A stretch of 19,941 nucleotides of DNA, taken from positions 1 through 19,941 of the forward strand of contig JBICIE010000191.1 in NCBI GenBank assembly GCA_043101635.1, read 5' to 3'. Made by a program: the position numbers and the translations under genes. The stretch comes from CAYMJK01 sp043101635. GTDB lineage: Bacteria > Planctomycetota > Phycisphaerae > Phycisphaerales > UBA1924. The notes under the pieces were generated by a model. That model was not told where the DNA came from. It was given only the letters and a program-made list of their open reading frames with translations, and did not search any database. Shown here one piece after another: positions 1-7,520 of the stretch. The stretch's first letter is position 1; each line of letters starts with the position of its first letter.

Positions 1-21
1 GCGCCGCCAGGGATGGCGACC

Positions 22-1443
22 ATGGAACTCAAGACCTTCCGCGCCACGTCGATGGCCGAAGCGCTCGCCGCAGTGAGGTCCAGCCTCGGCGCCGACGCGG
101 TCATCCTGCACACCAGACATGCCAAGACAGGCGGGCTGTTCGGCCTCGGGGCCCGGCGCATCGTCGAGGTGATGGCGTCAAGCGCAAGTTCTGCGCATCG
201 GGCGCCGCGGGGCGCTGGCCCGGCGCAGCGCGCCGCGCCCCCCCGCCCGGGAGCTCGTCCAGCAGCGCGTCCGGCTTCGGCGCCGGTCGCGGCGCGGCCA
301 GCGGGTCCCCCGGCGCCGCTGCGCCCGCAGGCGGTTGTCGCCAGCGCGGTCGCGGCGGAAGCGGCGCCGTTTCCAGCAGCGCGGCCGGCGCCGACTGATC
401 CGAAGGCGGGGCCGGTGACCATGCGGGTCCGGCGCACCGGGCCGCGACCGCCGGAGCCGGCGCCACGCCCGTCGATGGCCGAGGCCCGCAGCGCCGTGGC
501 GGTCGAAAATGTCTCGGCCGCAAGCGTCGAGAGCGAGCTGGCGGCGATCCGCGGGCTGCTGGCCCAGACCCTGGAGTGCTCGCGCCGCTCGCTGGCTACC
601 AGCGCCGGCGTCACCACCGGGAGCATGACCGATGCGCTGACAAAGCAGTATCTGACGATGCTGGAGCGGGAGGTTGCGTCGGACATCGCCGATGACATCG
701 TCGGGCGCGTGCGCGACGAGTTGACGCCCGCGGAATTGGCCGACGGCCAGATCGTGCGCGAGACGGTGCTGCGCCGGATTGCCGCGATGGCGCCGGTGGC
801 CGAGGACGTTCCTTCCCGGCAACTCGCCGGGCGACCGCGCACGATCGCGCTGATCGGCCCGACGGGGGTGGGCAAGACGACGACGGTGGCAAAGCTGGCG
901 GCGTCGTACCGCCTGCGCCACGGCAAGCGGGTCGGGCTGATCACGACGGACACCTACCGCATCGCGGCGGTCGATCAGTTGCGGACGTACGCCAACATCA
1001 TCGGCGTGCCCGTGCGCGTGGCGCTGACCGGCCCCGAGATGCGGACGGCCTGCGACGCCCTGGCCGACTGCGACATCGTCCTCATCGACACCGCGGGCAG
1101 ATCACAGCGCGACAGCGAGCGGCTGGCGGAGCTGCGGGCGTTTCTCGACGCGGCCGAGCCGCACGAGACGCATCTGGTGCTCTCGTGCACGTCGAGCGGC
1201 TCGACGATGCTGGAGGCGGCCCGCAAGTTCGGGGCGCTCGGTCCGAATCGCATCATCTTCACGAAACTCGATGAGGCCGTGAATCTCGGGGTGCTGCTGT
1301 CGGTTGTGCAGCGGGTGAATCTGAAGCTCAGCTACCTGACCACGGGCCAGGAGGTTCCGGATCACCTCGAGCCGTCCCGCCCCGAGCGGATCGCGCGCCT
1401 GGTGCTCGATGGCGTGGCGCAGCCGGCGGAGGCGACGGCATGA
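22..1443 (+). CDS. flhF: Flagellar biosynthesis GTPase FlhF
   Basis: SRP-type (SIMIBI) GTPase that, in known bacteria, positions and helps assemble the flagellar export apparatus at the membrane, with FlhG as its partner. Visible in the 473-residue product: the conserved FlhF N-terminus (MELKTFRATSMAEAL, then GADAVILHTR), a long Pro/Ala-rich linker (about residues 50-150), then the NG GTPase core with P-loop GPTGVGKT at 279-286, DTAGR at 356-360 and TKLDE at 414-418. I chose ATG 22 over ATG 13 because AGGG at 9-12 sits about 9 nt upstream and because family members begin close to this point. The stop overlaps the next start (ATGA), so flhF and flhG are probably translationally coupled. The upstream neighbour, often flhA in such clusters, is outside the window. 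Identification is certain; only the exact start is open. Confidence 0.96.
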   Translation: MELKTFRATSMAEALAAVRSSLGADAVILHTRHAKTGGLFGLGARRIVEVMASSASSAHRAPRGAGPAQRAAPPRPGARPAARPASAPVAARPAGPPAPLRPQAVVASAVAAEAAPFPAARPAPTDPKAGPVTMRVRRTGPRPPEPAPRPSMAEARSAVAVENVSAASVESELAAIRGLLAQTLECSRRSLATSAGVTTGSMTDALTKQYLTMLEREVASDIADDIVGRVRDELTPAELADGQIVRETVLRRIAAMAPVAEDVPSRQLAGRPRTIALIGPTGVGKTTTVAKLAASYRLRHGKRVGLITTDTYRIAAVDQLRTYANIIGVPVRVALTGPEMRTACDALADCDIVLIDTAGRSQRDSERLAELRAFLDAAEPHETHLVLSCTSSGSTMLEAARKFGALGPNRIIFTKLDEAVNLGVLLSVVQRVNLKLSYLTTGQEVPDHLEPSRPERIARLVLDGVAQPAEATA

Positions 1444-2417
1444 TGCCGGCCGTTCCGTCGATCGATCAGGCGTCGCGCCTGCGCGACCTTGTCAGCGCCG
1501 GTGATGAGGCCGTTGCGCGGCGCAGTGCGGCGCCGGTCGTCGCGATCGCGTCGGGCAAGGGCGGTGTCGGCAAGACGACGTGCGCAGTGAACCTGTCGAT
1601 TGCGCTGGCGCAGATGGGCCTGCAGGTCACGCTGGTCGACGCCGATCTCGGCATGGCCAACGCGGATGTCATCTGCGGCGCAAGCCCGCGCTGGCGTCTG
1701 CAGCACGTCGCCAGCGGCGATCCGCACGATGCCCGCAGCGCGGCCGAGCGCATGCGCCGCATCGCGATCGACGCCCCCGGCGGCTTCCGGCTCGTGCCGG
1801 GGGCGGTGGGGGTGGCGCGCCTCGCGGCGCTGACGCCGGCCGATCGCGACGCCCTGCTGGCGGGCCTTGCCGGCCTTGACCGCGTCAGCGACATCGTGCT
1901 GGTCGACACCGGCGCGGGCCTGGGCCCGGCGGTGCTGACGATGATGGGGGCAGCCGATTACGGTCTGATCGTCTGCACGACCGAGCCGGCGGCGATCGCC
2001 GACGCCTACGCGCTGATCAAGACGCTGGTGACAGAACGGACGATGCCGATGGCTGGGCTGGGGCTGGTGGTCAACCAGGTGGCGCGCCAGTCCGGCGCCG
2101 AGGCCACCCATCGGCGGATTGCGGCGGTCTGTGGGCGATTCCTGGACTATCCGCTCCCGCTGGTCGGCTGGGTCAGGGACGATGAGCGGATGCGTACCGC
2201 GGTGCGCCGGCGCAGGCCACTGCTGCTGGACACCCCGCGGAGCCGCGCTGCCAGGGACCTGGGGCGGCTGGCCCGTCGCGTCCGCGAGCAGGCCGGGCAG
2301 CGGCCGGCGGCAACCTCCACGGGGCTGGCCGGGCGCCTGGGGCGGCCGGAGCGCCGGCATATGGCGCCGATTGTGCGGACTGGCTCAACTGGGGCGCCTC
2401 TGGCGTCGATCCGATAG
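1440..2417 (+). CDS. flhG: FlhG/MinD-family ATPase (YlxH-like), flagellar number regulator
   Basis: ParA/MinD-superfamily ATPase. In characterised bacteria FlhG stimulates the FlhF GTPase and limits flagellar number or placement. The 325-residue product has a deviant Walker A KGGVGKTT from K40, the VDADLGMANADVICG switch-I segment, and a Walker B-like DIVLVDTGAG. The long C-terminal tail is Arg/Pro-rich and low in complexity. It begins inside the flhF stop codon (ATGA), which leaves no room for its own promoter, so it is almost certainly co-transcribed and coupled. MinD or ParA proper is less likely given the flhF neighbour and the GMANADV signature typical of FlhG. Confidence 0.94.
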   Translation: MMPAVPSIDQASRLRDLVSAGDEAVARRSAAPVVAIASGKGGVGKTTCAVNLSIALAQMGLQVTLVDADLGMANADVICGASPRWRLQHVASGDPHDARSAAERMRRIAIDAPGGFRLVPGAVGVARLAALTPADRDALLAGLAGLDRVSDIVLVDTGAGLGPAVLTMMGAADYGLIVCTTEPAAIADAYALIKTLVTERTMPMAGLGLVVNQVARQSGAEATHRRIAAVCGRFLDYPLPLVGWVRDDERMRTAVRRRRPLLLDTPRSRAARDLGRLARRVREQAGQRPAATSTGLAGRLGRPERRHMAPIVRTGSTGAPLASIR

Positions 2418-2426
2418 GGAGCGGCG

Positions 2427-2726
2427 GTGCAGGTATTCGGCATGCCATCCAGGGTGATCGCGACAGCGGTGGCGCTGTGCGCCTTTGCCATCGGCCTGAT
2501 CGCGGGACTGGCGGCAGGGAATCCGTCTCAGGTCGTTCTCGGCCGGGCGCTGGTGGGCATGGTGGTGTGCTATGTGGTGGGACATGTTCTCGGAGCCTGC
2601 GCCGAATCGGTGGTACGCAGGCGCGTGGACGCGTACAAGCGCGAGCATCCGGTTCCGGATGTGTTCGCAGCGCTGAACGGGCCGGATGGAGCATCAGAGG
2701 CGCGGTCATCGGCCGCGGCAGCATGA
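2427..2726 (+). CDS. Small two-helix membrane protein of the flagellar cluster, unknown function
   Basis: I do not recognise this 99-residue protein. Two hydrophobic segments are visible, at about residues 8-30 (start IATAVALCAFAIG) and 38-58 (start VLGRALVGMVVCYVV). A basic stretch follows (VVRRRVDAYKREH) and then an Ala/Ser-rich tail, so it looks like a hairpin membrane protein with a cytoplasmic C-terminus. The start is GTG 2427, supported by AGGGAG at 2416-2421 with 5 nt spacing; the ATG six codons on lacks such a site. Only 9 nt separate it from the flhG stop, so it belongs to the flhF-flhG transcript. Its place between flhG and the sigma genes suggests a flagellar or sigma-control role, but that is position only. 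It shows no FlgM-like feature. Confidence 0.72.
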   Translation: MQVFGMPSRVIATAVALCAFAIGLIAGLAAGNPSQVVLGRALVGMVVCYVVGHVLGACAESVVRRRVDAYKREHPVPDVFAALNGPDGASEARSSAAAA

Positions 2727-2731
2727 AGGGC

Positions 2732-2760
2732 TGGCGTTGATCGCAGTCAGTTCGTATACT
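2732..2760 (+). promoter_or_regulatory. Candidate sigma-70 promoter for the sigma-factor pair
   Basis: TGGCGT at 2732-2737 and a good -10 hexamer TATACT at 2755-2760 are separated by 17 nt. The -35 match is modest. Transcription would start near 2767, about 80 nt before the first sigma gene, in the 122-nt gap after the small membrane-protein gene. If used, the sigma genes would be made independently of flhF-flhG. Confidence 0.4.
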
Positions 2761-2762
2761 GA

Positions 2763-2786
2763 GACCGCTGCCAGGGATGGGCGGTC
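2763..2786 (+). promoter_or_regulatory. Inverted repeat in the sigma-gene leader
   Basis: GACCGC (2763-2768) and GCGGTC (2781-2786) form a 6-bp perfect stem around a 12-nt loop. It begins 2 nt after the candidate -10 hexamer, so it would cover the transcription start. It could be an operator or a 5' leader hairpin. Arms this short also occur by chance in GC-rich DNA. Confidence 0.3.
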
Positions 2787-2848
2787 GCCCTCGGTTGAGT
2801 AGCCGGCCCGCTGGGTTGGGGCACAAAGAGGTGGTCAAGGAGCCGACC

Positions 2849-3715
<867 letters not shown>

Positions 3716-3793
3716 GGTCCGAGGGCCCGTGGTCTTCGGCCCGGGGCGCCGGGGAGCAGCAGTCCGACAACGCCAGAAGGGGGAAATATCGCG

Positions 3794-4600
3794 ATGTCCC
3801 ATGCGCAGCGAGCAGCGTCAGCGACGGGTCGAGACGATGGGCCGTCCGCAATGCGCGGCCTCTGGGACACGTACCGGCGCAACCCGACGCCGGCGGTGCG
3901 CAACACGCTGATCGAGCGGCACCTGCACATCGTCGAGCGGATCGCGGCCCGGCTCCGGACCCGCCTGCCGTCGCAGGTCGAGGTCGATGACCTGATCAGC
4001 GCCGGCTCCTTCGGCCTCAGCGACGCCATCGAGTCGTACGACCCGGATCGCAACATCCGATTCACCACGTTCTGCCAGCGCCGGATCCGCGGGGCCATGG
4101 TCGACGAACTTCGGACGCTGGACTGGGCGTCGCGCACGGTGCGGTCGCGCCAGGCGCGGGTGGCCGAGGTGCGCCGGCGGGTCCAGGTGGAGCGCGGCCG
4201 GCCGGCGACGCGTGAGGAACTTATCAGCGGCCTGGGCACGACCGAGGAGAAGTTCCGGCGCATCGAGCGCGACGCCGCGCCGGTGATGGTCACCAGCATC
4301 GACCGGAGCTGCCGCGCCGGCGGCGCCGAGGAGAGCCAGGTGATGGCCATCGCCGCGACGGCCGAGTCGCCGCTCCGGGCCGCCCAGCGTAAGGATGCGC
4401 TGGAGCTGCTGACCAGGAGGTTGAGCCGGGCCGAGCGCCTCATCGTCGTGCTGTACTACTACGAGGGGCTGACGATGTGGGAGATCGGGCTGACGCTCGA
4501 TCTGAGCGAGAGCCGCGTCAGCCAGTTGCATACCCAGATCCTGCAGAAGCTGCGGGCCCAGTTGGCGTCGCGGGCCCCGGAACTGGAGCCGCTGGGGTAG
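3794..4600 (+). CDS. RNA polymerase sigma factor, FliA/WhiG family (copy 2, tandem paralogue)
   Basis: A second complete FliA/WhiG-type factor (268 residues), 78 nt after the first and in the same direction. Region 2 reads HLHIVERIAARLRTRLP, DLISAGSFGLSDAIESYD and RIRGAMVDELRTLDW; region 3 GRPATREELISGLG; region 4 LSRAERLIVVLYYYEG with helix-turn-helix LSESRVSQLHTQILQKLR. Aligned by eye, region 4 keeps about 45 of 59 positions with copy 1, while regions 2-3 differ much more. Both end in a similar ELEP tail. The start ATG 3794 has AAGGGGG at 3777-3783 with 10 nt spacing. No stop, frameshift or missing region suggests decay, so both copies look functional. It may be a duplicated flagellar factor or one that took on another regulon. 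Confidence 0.92.
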   Translation: MSHAQRAASATGRDDGPSAMRGLWDTYRRNPTPAVRNTLIERHLHIVERIAARLRTRLPSQVEVDDLISAGSFGLSDAIESYDPDRNIRFTTFCQRRIRGAMVDELRTLDWASRTVRSRQARVAEVRRRVQVERGRPATREELISGLGTTEEKFRRIERDAAPVMVTSIDRSCRAGGAEESQVMAIAATAESPLRAAQRKDALELLTRRLSRAERLIVVLYYYEGLTMWEIGLTLDLSESRVSQLHTQILQKLRAQLASRAPELEPLG

Positions 4601-4621
4601 TCGCGCCGCTTCGGAGGCGAC
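4600..4621 (+). terminator. Possible hairpin after the sigma pair
   Basis: GTCGC (4600-4604) can pair with GCGAC (4617-4621), with an inner CCG-CTT-CGG stem containing a UUCG-type turn. It begins on the last base of the stop codon of the second sigma gene. No T-run follows, so termination is uncertain. Confidence 0.25.
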
Positions 4622-4625
4622 GCAC

Positions 4626-4653
4626 TTGATAGCTGCCGCCGAGGCGCTTTACT
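4626..4653 (+). promoter_or_regulatory. Candidate promoter for folK
   Basis: TTGATA (4626-4631, five of six to TTGACA) and TTTACT (4648-4653, four of six to TATAAT) are separated by 16 nt. The predicted start, about 7 nt after the -10, falls at or next to GTG 4660, the first possible folK start. That would make a leaderless or nearly leaderless message. Confidence 0.4.
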
Positions 4654-4659
4654 CAGGGC

Positions 4660-5172
4660 GTGACCTGCCGCGAGATTGCCTACGTGCCGCGCCGGGGCTG
4701 GCGCCTTGCGTACATCGCCCTCGGGTCCAACCAGGGCGACCGCTGGCGGTACATGGCCGCCGGAGTCTCGGCGATCGCGGGATTGCCGAGGTCGCGCATC
4801 CTGCGCCGCTCGAGCGTCCTGGAGACCGATCCGGTCGGGCCCGCCGGTCAGGGCCGGTACCTCAACGCGGTGGTGGAACTGGAGACGGGCCTGACGGCGC
4901 GCGAGCTGCTGGACGGCATGCTGGCCGCCGAGCGGGCCGCCGGCAGGGTCCGCAGCGCTGCGGAGCGGTGGGGGCCCCGGACCCTTGATCTCGACCTGCT
5001 GCTGTACGGCGACGAGACGATCCGGGAGCCTGAGCTCACCACGCCGCACCCGCGCATGGCGGAGCGGCGCTTCGTGCTGGAGCCGCTGGCGCAACTGGCG
5101 CCGGACACGCTGATCCCGGGGCGCGGCGTCACCGTTCGCCAGGCGTTGCGCGCGCTGCAGGAGGCCCCGTGA
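4660..5172 (+). CDS. folK: 2-amino-4-hydroxy-6-hydroxymethyldihydropteridine pyrophosphokinase (HPPK)
   Basis: HPPK transfers pyrophosphate from ATP to 6-hydroxymethyl-7,8-dihydropterin, the step before dihydropteroate synthase in folate synthesis; cytoplasmic. Hallmarks are all present: YIALGSNQGDRW near the N-terminus, a YLNAVVELETGL strand, and the signature RWGPRTLDLDLLLYGDE followed by HPRMAERRFVLEPLAQLAP. At 170 residues it is the usual monofunctional length. The start is uncertain. GTG 4660 has only an AGGG lying too close, but fits the candidate promoter as a leaderless start. GTG 4684 would begin MPRRGWRLAYIALGSN, nearer to homologues, with a weak GAG upstream. The stop overlaps the next start (GTGA), indicating co-translation with the exported protein that follows. 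Confidence 0.95.
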   Translation: MTCREIAYVPRRGWRLAYIALGSNQGDRWRYMAAGVSAIAGLPRSRILRRSSVLETDPVGPAGQGRYLNAVVELETGLTARELLDGMLAAERAAGRVRSAAERWGPRTLDLDLLLYGDETIREPELTTPHPRMAERRFVLEPLAQLAPDTLIPGRGVTVRQALRALQEAP

Positions 5173-6299
5173 GACTGCCGGCTGCGCTTGTCGCCTGCGC
5201 CGGGCTGGCCGGCGCGGCTGCGCGGGCCGAGCCGATCGACCCGAAGATCGCTCTGCTGGCCGGCGCCGAGGCGTACGCGGCGCCGTTCGCCGAACGGATG
5301 CGCATTCACGTCGGGGCCCAGCCGTGGGAGGGGCGCAGCGAATGGGCCGTGGTGCGGTGCGACCCCGGCCGTCGTGAGGTCCGTCTGGATCTGGGGCCCA
5401 TGGAGATCTGGCTGGGTGACGGCAGGATGGTCGCGGTTCGGCGTGACAACCCGCGCGACTGCTTCCTCGGGCGGTACGAGCCGCCGCTGACGCTCGAGAC
5501 GCTCTGGAGCCTCTTGCCCCCGGTCCCGGCGCCCGGGCTGGCGCTGGCGCTGGACGAGGATCTCGCGCTCGCCCCCTACGCCCGGGTCGCGGCGTGGACC
5601 GGGGCCGATCTGGCGCCCTCCGGACGGGTCACGCTCACCGGCGTGCTGGTCGATGGCGGCGAGATCACCGTGCACATGGAGCGCAGCGGGCGCATCGGGG
5701 ATGTCGTGGCCCAGCTCGCCGAGGACCGCTGGCTGTCGATTCAGATCGGCCCCGGCCCGGCGCTGGAGCCGGAGCAGTGGCGGCCGGAGGTCGAGGGCCG
5801 GCGCGAGGTCGCGTCCCTGGCGGCGCTGGCCCCGCCGGCGCCGCCGCTGCGGGCCGGCGATGTGGCGCCGGAGTTATTCTTCCTTGACGCGGACAACCAG
5901 CCGTGGCGGCTCTCGGCGCAGCTCGAGCAGCAGCAGGCCCCGGTCGTGGTCATCATGGCGACGGCGGCAGATGGTCAGGCGATGGAAGCTGGCCTCGGCG
6001 CCGCCGGACGGCTTGCCGCACGGGAAGATCTCACCATCTTCTCCGCCCTGGTCTATACGCTGGAGGCGTGGACCGCCGAGTCGGTCCGTGCGGACGCTGC
6101 GCGCTTCGGAAGCGCCGGCGTCAACGGGCGGCTGTGGTCGGTCTCGCCGGACGAGACGATCGATCTGGTCACACTCGAGCCCGCGGCGGCCCTGGTGGTC
6201 GGCGCCGATGGCGTGGTGCGGGCGGTGATCCCGCTGCTGGGGCGCGAAGGCGATGCGATCGAAGAGGCGCTGGATGCGGCCCTCGGCGAGCAGCCGTAG
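5169..6299 (+). CDS. Exported protein with LolA-like N-half and cysteine-less thioredoxin-like domain
   Basis: The GTG start overlaps the folK stop (GTGA). The 376-residue product begins with a short signal-like sequence (ALVACAGLAGAAARAEP), predicting export. Residues about 25-215 have alternating strands and aromatic/Asp patterns like LolA or DUF2092-type beta folds (RMRIHVGAQPWEG, REVRLDLGPMEIWLGDGRM); this is a resemblance, not a confirmed match. From about residue 233 the sequence follows a redoxin/thioredoxin layout: APELFFLDADNQPWRL, then VVVIMATAADGQA at about 260-272 where CXXC would sit, and a late strand AAALVVGADGVVRAVIP. The active-site cysteines are absent, so thiol-disulfide chemistry is unlikely; a binding or structural role is possible. 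Its stop is 3 nt from the convergent xer stop. Confidence 0.75.
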   Translation: MRLPAALVACAGLAGAAARAEPIDPKIALLAGAEAYAAPFAERMRIHVGAQPWEGRSEWAVVRCDPGRREVRLDLGPMEIWLGDGRMVAVRRDNPRDCFLGRYEPPLTLETLWSLLPPVPAPGLALALDEDLALAPYARVAAWTGADLAPSGRVTLTGVLVDGGEITVHMERSGRIGDVVAQLAEDRWLSIQIGPGPALEPEQWRPEVEGRREVASLAALAPPAPPLRAGDVAPELFFLDADNQPWRLSAQLEQQQAPVVVIMATAADGQAMEAGLGAAGRLAAREDLTIFSALVYTLEAWTAESVRADAARFGSAGVNGRLWSVSPDETIDLVTLEPAAALVVGADGVVRAVIPLLGREGDAIEEALDAALGEQP

Positions 6300-6302
6300 C
6301 GA

Positions 6303-7331
6303 TCAGCCGGCCTCGGCCCGGGGGTGGGCGTCGTCGTAGGCGTCGCGGAGGCGCTGGGCGCTGAGGTGGGTATAGACCTGTGTGGTGCTCAGCGAGCGGT
6401 GGCCAAGCAACTCCTGCACGCTTCGAAGGTCGGCGCCGTTGTCCAGCAGGTGCGTGGCGAAGCTGTGGCGCAGCGTGTGCGGGCTGATGCTCGGATCAAG
6501 CCCGACCTGCGTCAGGTACTTGTCGAGCTTGCGCCGGACCGAGCGTGAGCTGAGCCGGCCGCCGTGCTTGTTGACGAACAGAGGGGTGGTCTGCGACTCG
6601 CCGCTGGTGGCGCGGGCGAAGCGGGGATCGGCCCGGAGCTTGTCGAGGAAGCGGGCGATGGAGGCCAGCGCGTGCGCGCCGAGCGGCACCATGCGCTCCT
6701 TGGACCCCTTGCCGCGGACGCGCATGCACTCGCCGGCGGTGTCGAGGTCGCCGACGTTGAGGCCGACCAGTTCGCTGACCCGGATACCGGTGGAATACAG
6801 CGTCTCGAGCATGGCCCGGTCGCGGGCGCCGAGCACGTCGCTCTCATCGGGGGCAGCCAGCAGGCGCTCGACCTGGTCGATGGTGATCGCCTTGGGCAGG
6901 CGCTTGGCCTGCCGGGGGGTTCGGATCAGCGACATCGGGTTGGTCCTGGCGACGCCGCGGCGCTCGGCCCACTTGTAGAAGGACCGCAGCGTGGCGATCT
7001 TGCGCGCCAGCGTCGCGGCGGAGTAGTTCTGCTCGTTGAGCTTGGCCAGGAAGCTGCGCACCGTGTCGGGGTCGGCGTCGCAGATGACGTCGGTGACGGT
7101 GGGGGGAGTGATGGTCCCGGCGACGTCGGCCGGCTGCTCGGCGCCCGGCGTGCGCCGCCGCTCGAAGGCGGAGCGCTCGCGCATCTCATCGATCGTGATT
7201 CCTCTGGCGGCACAGATGTGCTCAACGAACTGGCGCAGGTCGGCGCCGTAGCACCGCGCGGTGTACGGGCTGAAGTGCCGCTCGTCGGTCAGATAGTCCG
7301 CAAACGCGTCAGTCAGTGGAAGGATCGACAT
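6303..7331 (-). CDS. xerC: Tyrosine recombinase XerC/XerD family
   Basis: Site-specific recombinase expected to resolve chromosome dimers at dif. The 342-residue product has an N-terminal SAM-like DNA-binding domain and a full catalytic set: R184 (STGIRVSELVGLNVGD), K208 (RVRGKGSKERMVPL), H285 and R288 (SPHTLRHSFATHLL), H311 (LLGHRSLSTTQVYTH) and nucleophile Y320, with the spacing of E. coli XerD. It ends in HPRA plus four residues, as Xer proteins do. The sequence alone does not separate XerC from XerD. The start was placed at ATG 7331 because AGGA lies at 7343-7340 with 8 nt spacing; 20 upstream in-frame codons look non-coding. An extra segment of about 40 residues (44-86) lies within the N-terminal domain. 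No mobile-element signs surround it, so a housekeeping role is favoured over an integrase. Confidence 0.92.
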   Translation of the reverse strand: MSILPLTDAFADYLTDERHFSPYTARCYGADLRQFVEHICAARGITIDEMRERSAFERRRTPGAEQPADVAGTITPPTVTDVICDADPDTVRSFLAKLNEQNYSAATLARKIATLRSFYKWAERRGVARTNPMSLIRTPRQAKRLPKAITIDQVERLLAAPDESDVLGARDRAMLETLYSTGIRVSELVGLNVGDLDTAGECMRVRGKGSKERMVPLGAHALASIARFLDKLRADPRFARATSGESQTTPLFVNKHGGRLSSRSVRRKLDKYLTQVGLDPSISPHTLRHSFATHLLDNGADLRSVQELLGHRSLSTTQVYTHLSAQRLRDAYDDAHPRAEAG

Positions 7332-7349
7332 GGCTCTGCTCCTGGCCGG

Positions 7350-7370
7350 ACACGGCCGCTGGGGCCGTGT
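7350..7370 (-). promoter_or_regulatory. Perfect 8-bp inverted repeat upstream of the xer start
   Basis: ACACGGCC (7350-7357) and GGCCGTGT (7363-7370) are perfect complements around a 5-nt loop. It lies 6 nt upstream of the AGGA ribosome-binding site of the recombinase gene on the minus strand. It could be a leader hairpin that tunes translation or a dimeric-protein operator. Confidence 0.45.
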
Positions 7371-7520
7371 GGCCCAACTGCTGTAGCACACTCATCGGCC
7401 GATTCTGAGGTCCGGTAGAGTTGGATCGACCTCGATCAGGGCAAGATTCTTGGACATGCCGGGGGCGCAAGATCAGCCTGCCTGTGGGGATTCTGCCCCG
7501 CTGAGGTCGGTTGTTGAAGG

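Noticed and set aside
3723..3742. GGGCC...GGCCC stem between the two sigma genes
   Set aside because: A 5-bp stem with a 10-nt loop and no T-run is not convincing as a terminator in such GC-rich DNA.
6303..7331. Idea that the tyrosine recombinase marks an integrated mobile element
   Set aside because: Sequence and C-terminus match housekeeping Xer proteins, and there is no tRNA, direct repeat, phage or conjugation gene nearby.
7442..7452. Short palindrome CAAGA-T-TCTTG upstream of xer
   Set aside because: A 5-bp palindrome is too short to stand out without a second copy or a known regulator.
7484..7501. GTGGGG...CCCCGC hairpin after the CsgG/LpoB-like gene
   Set aside because: On the transcribed minus strand one pair is a mismatch, leaving a four-pair core, and there is no T-run.
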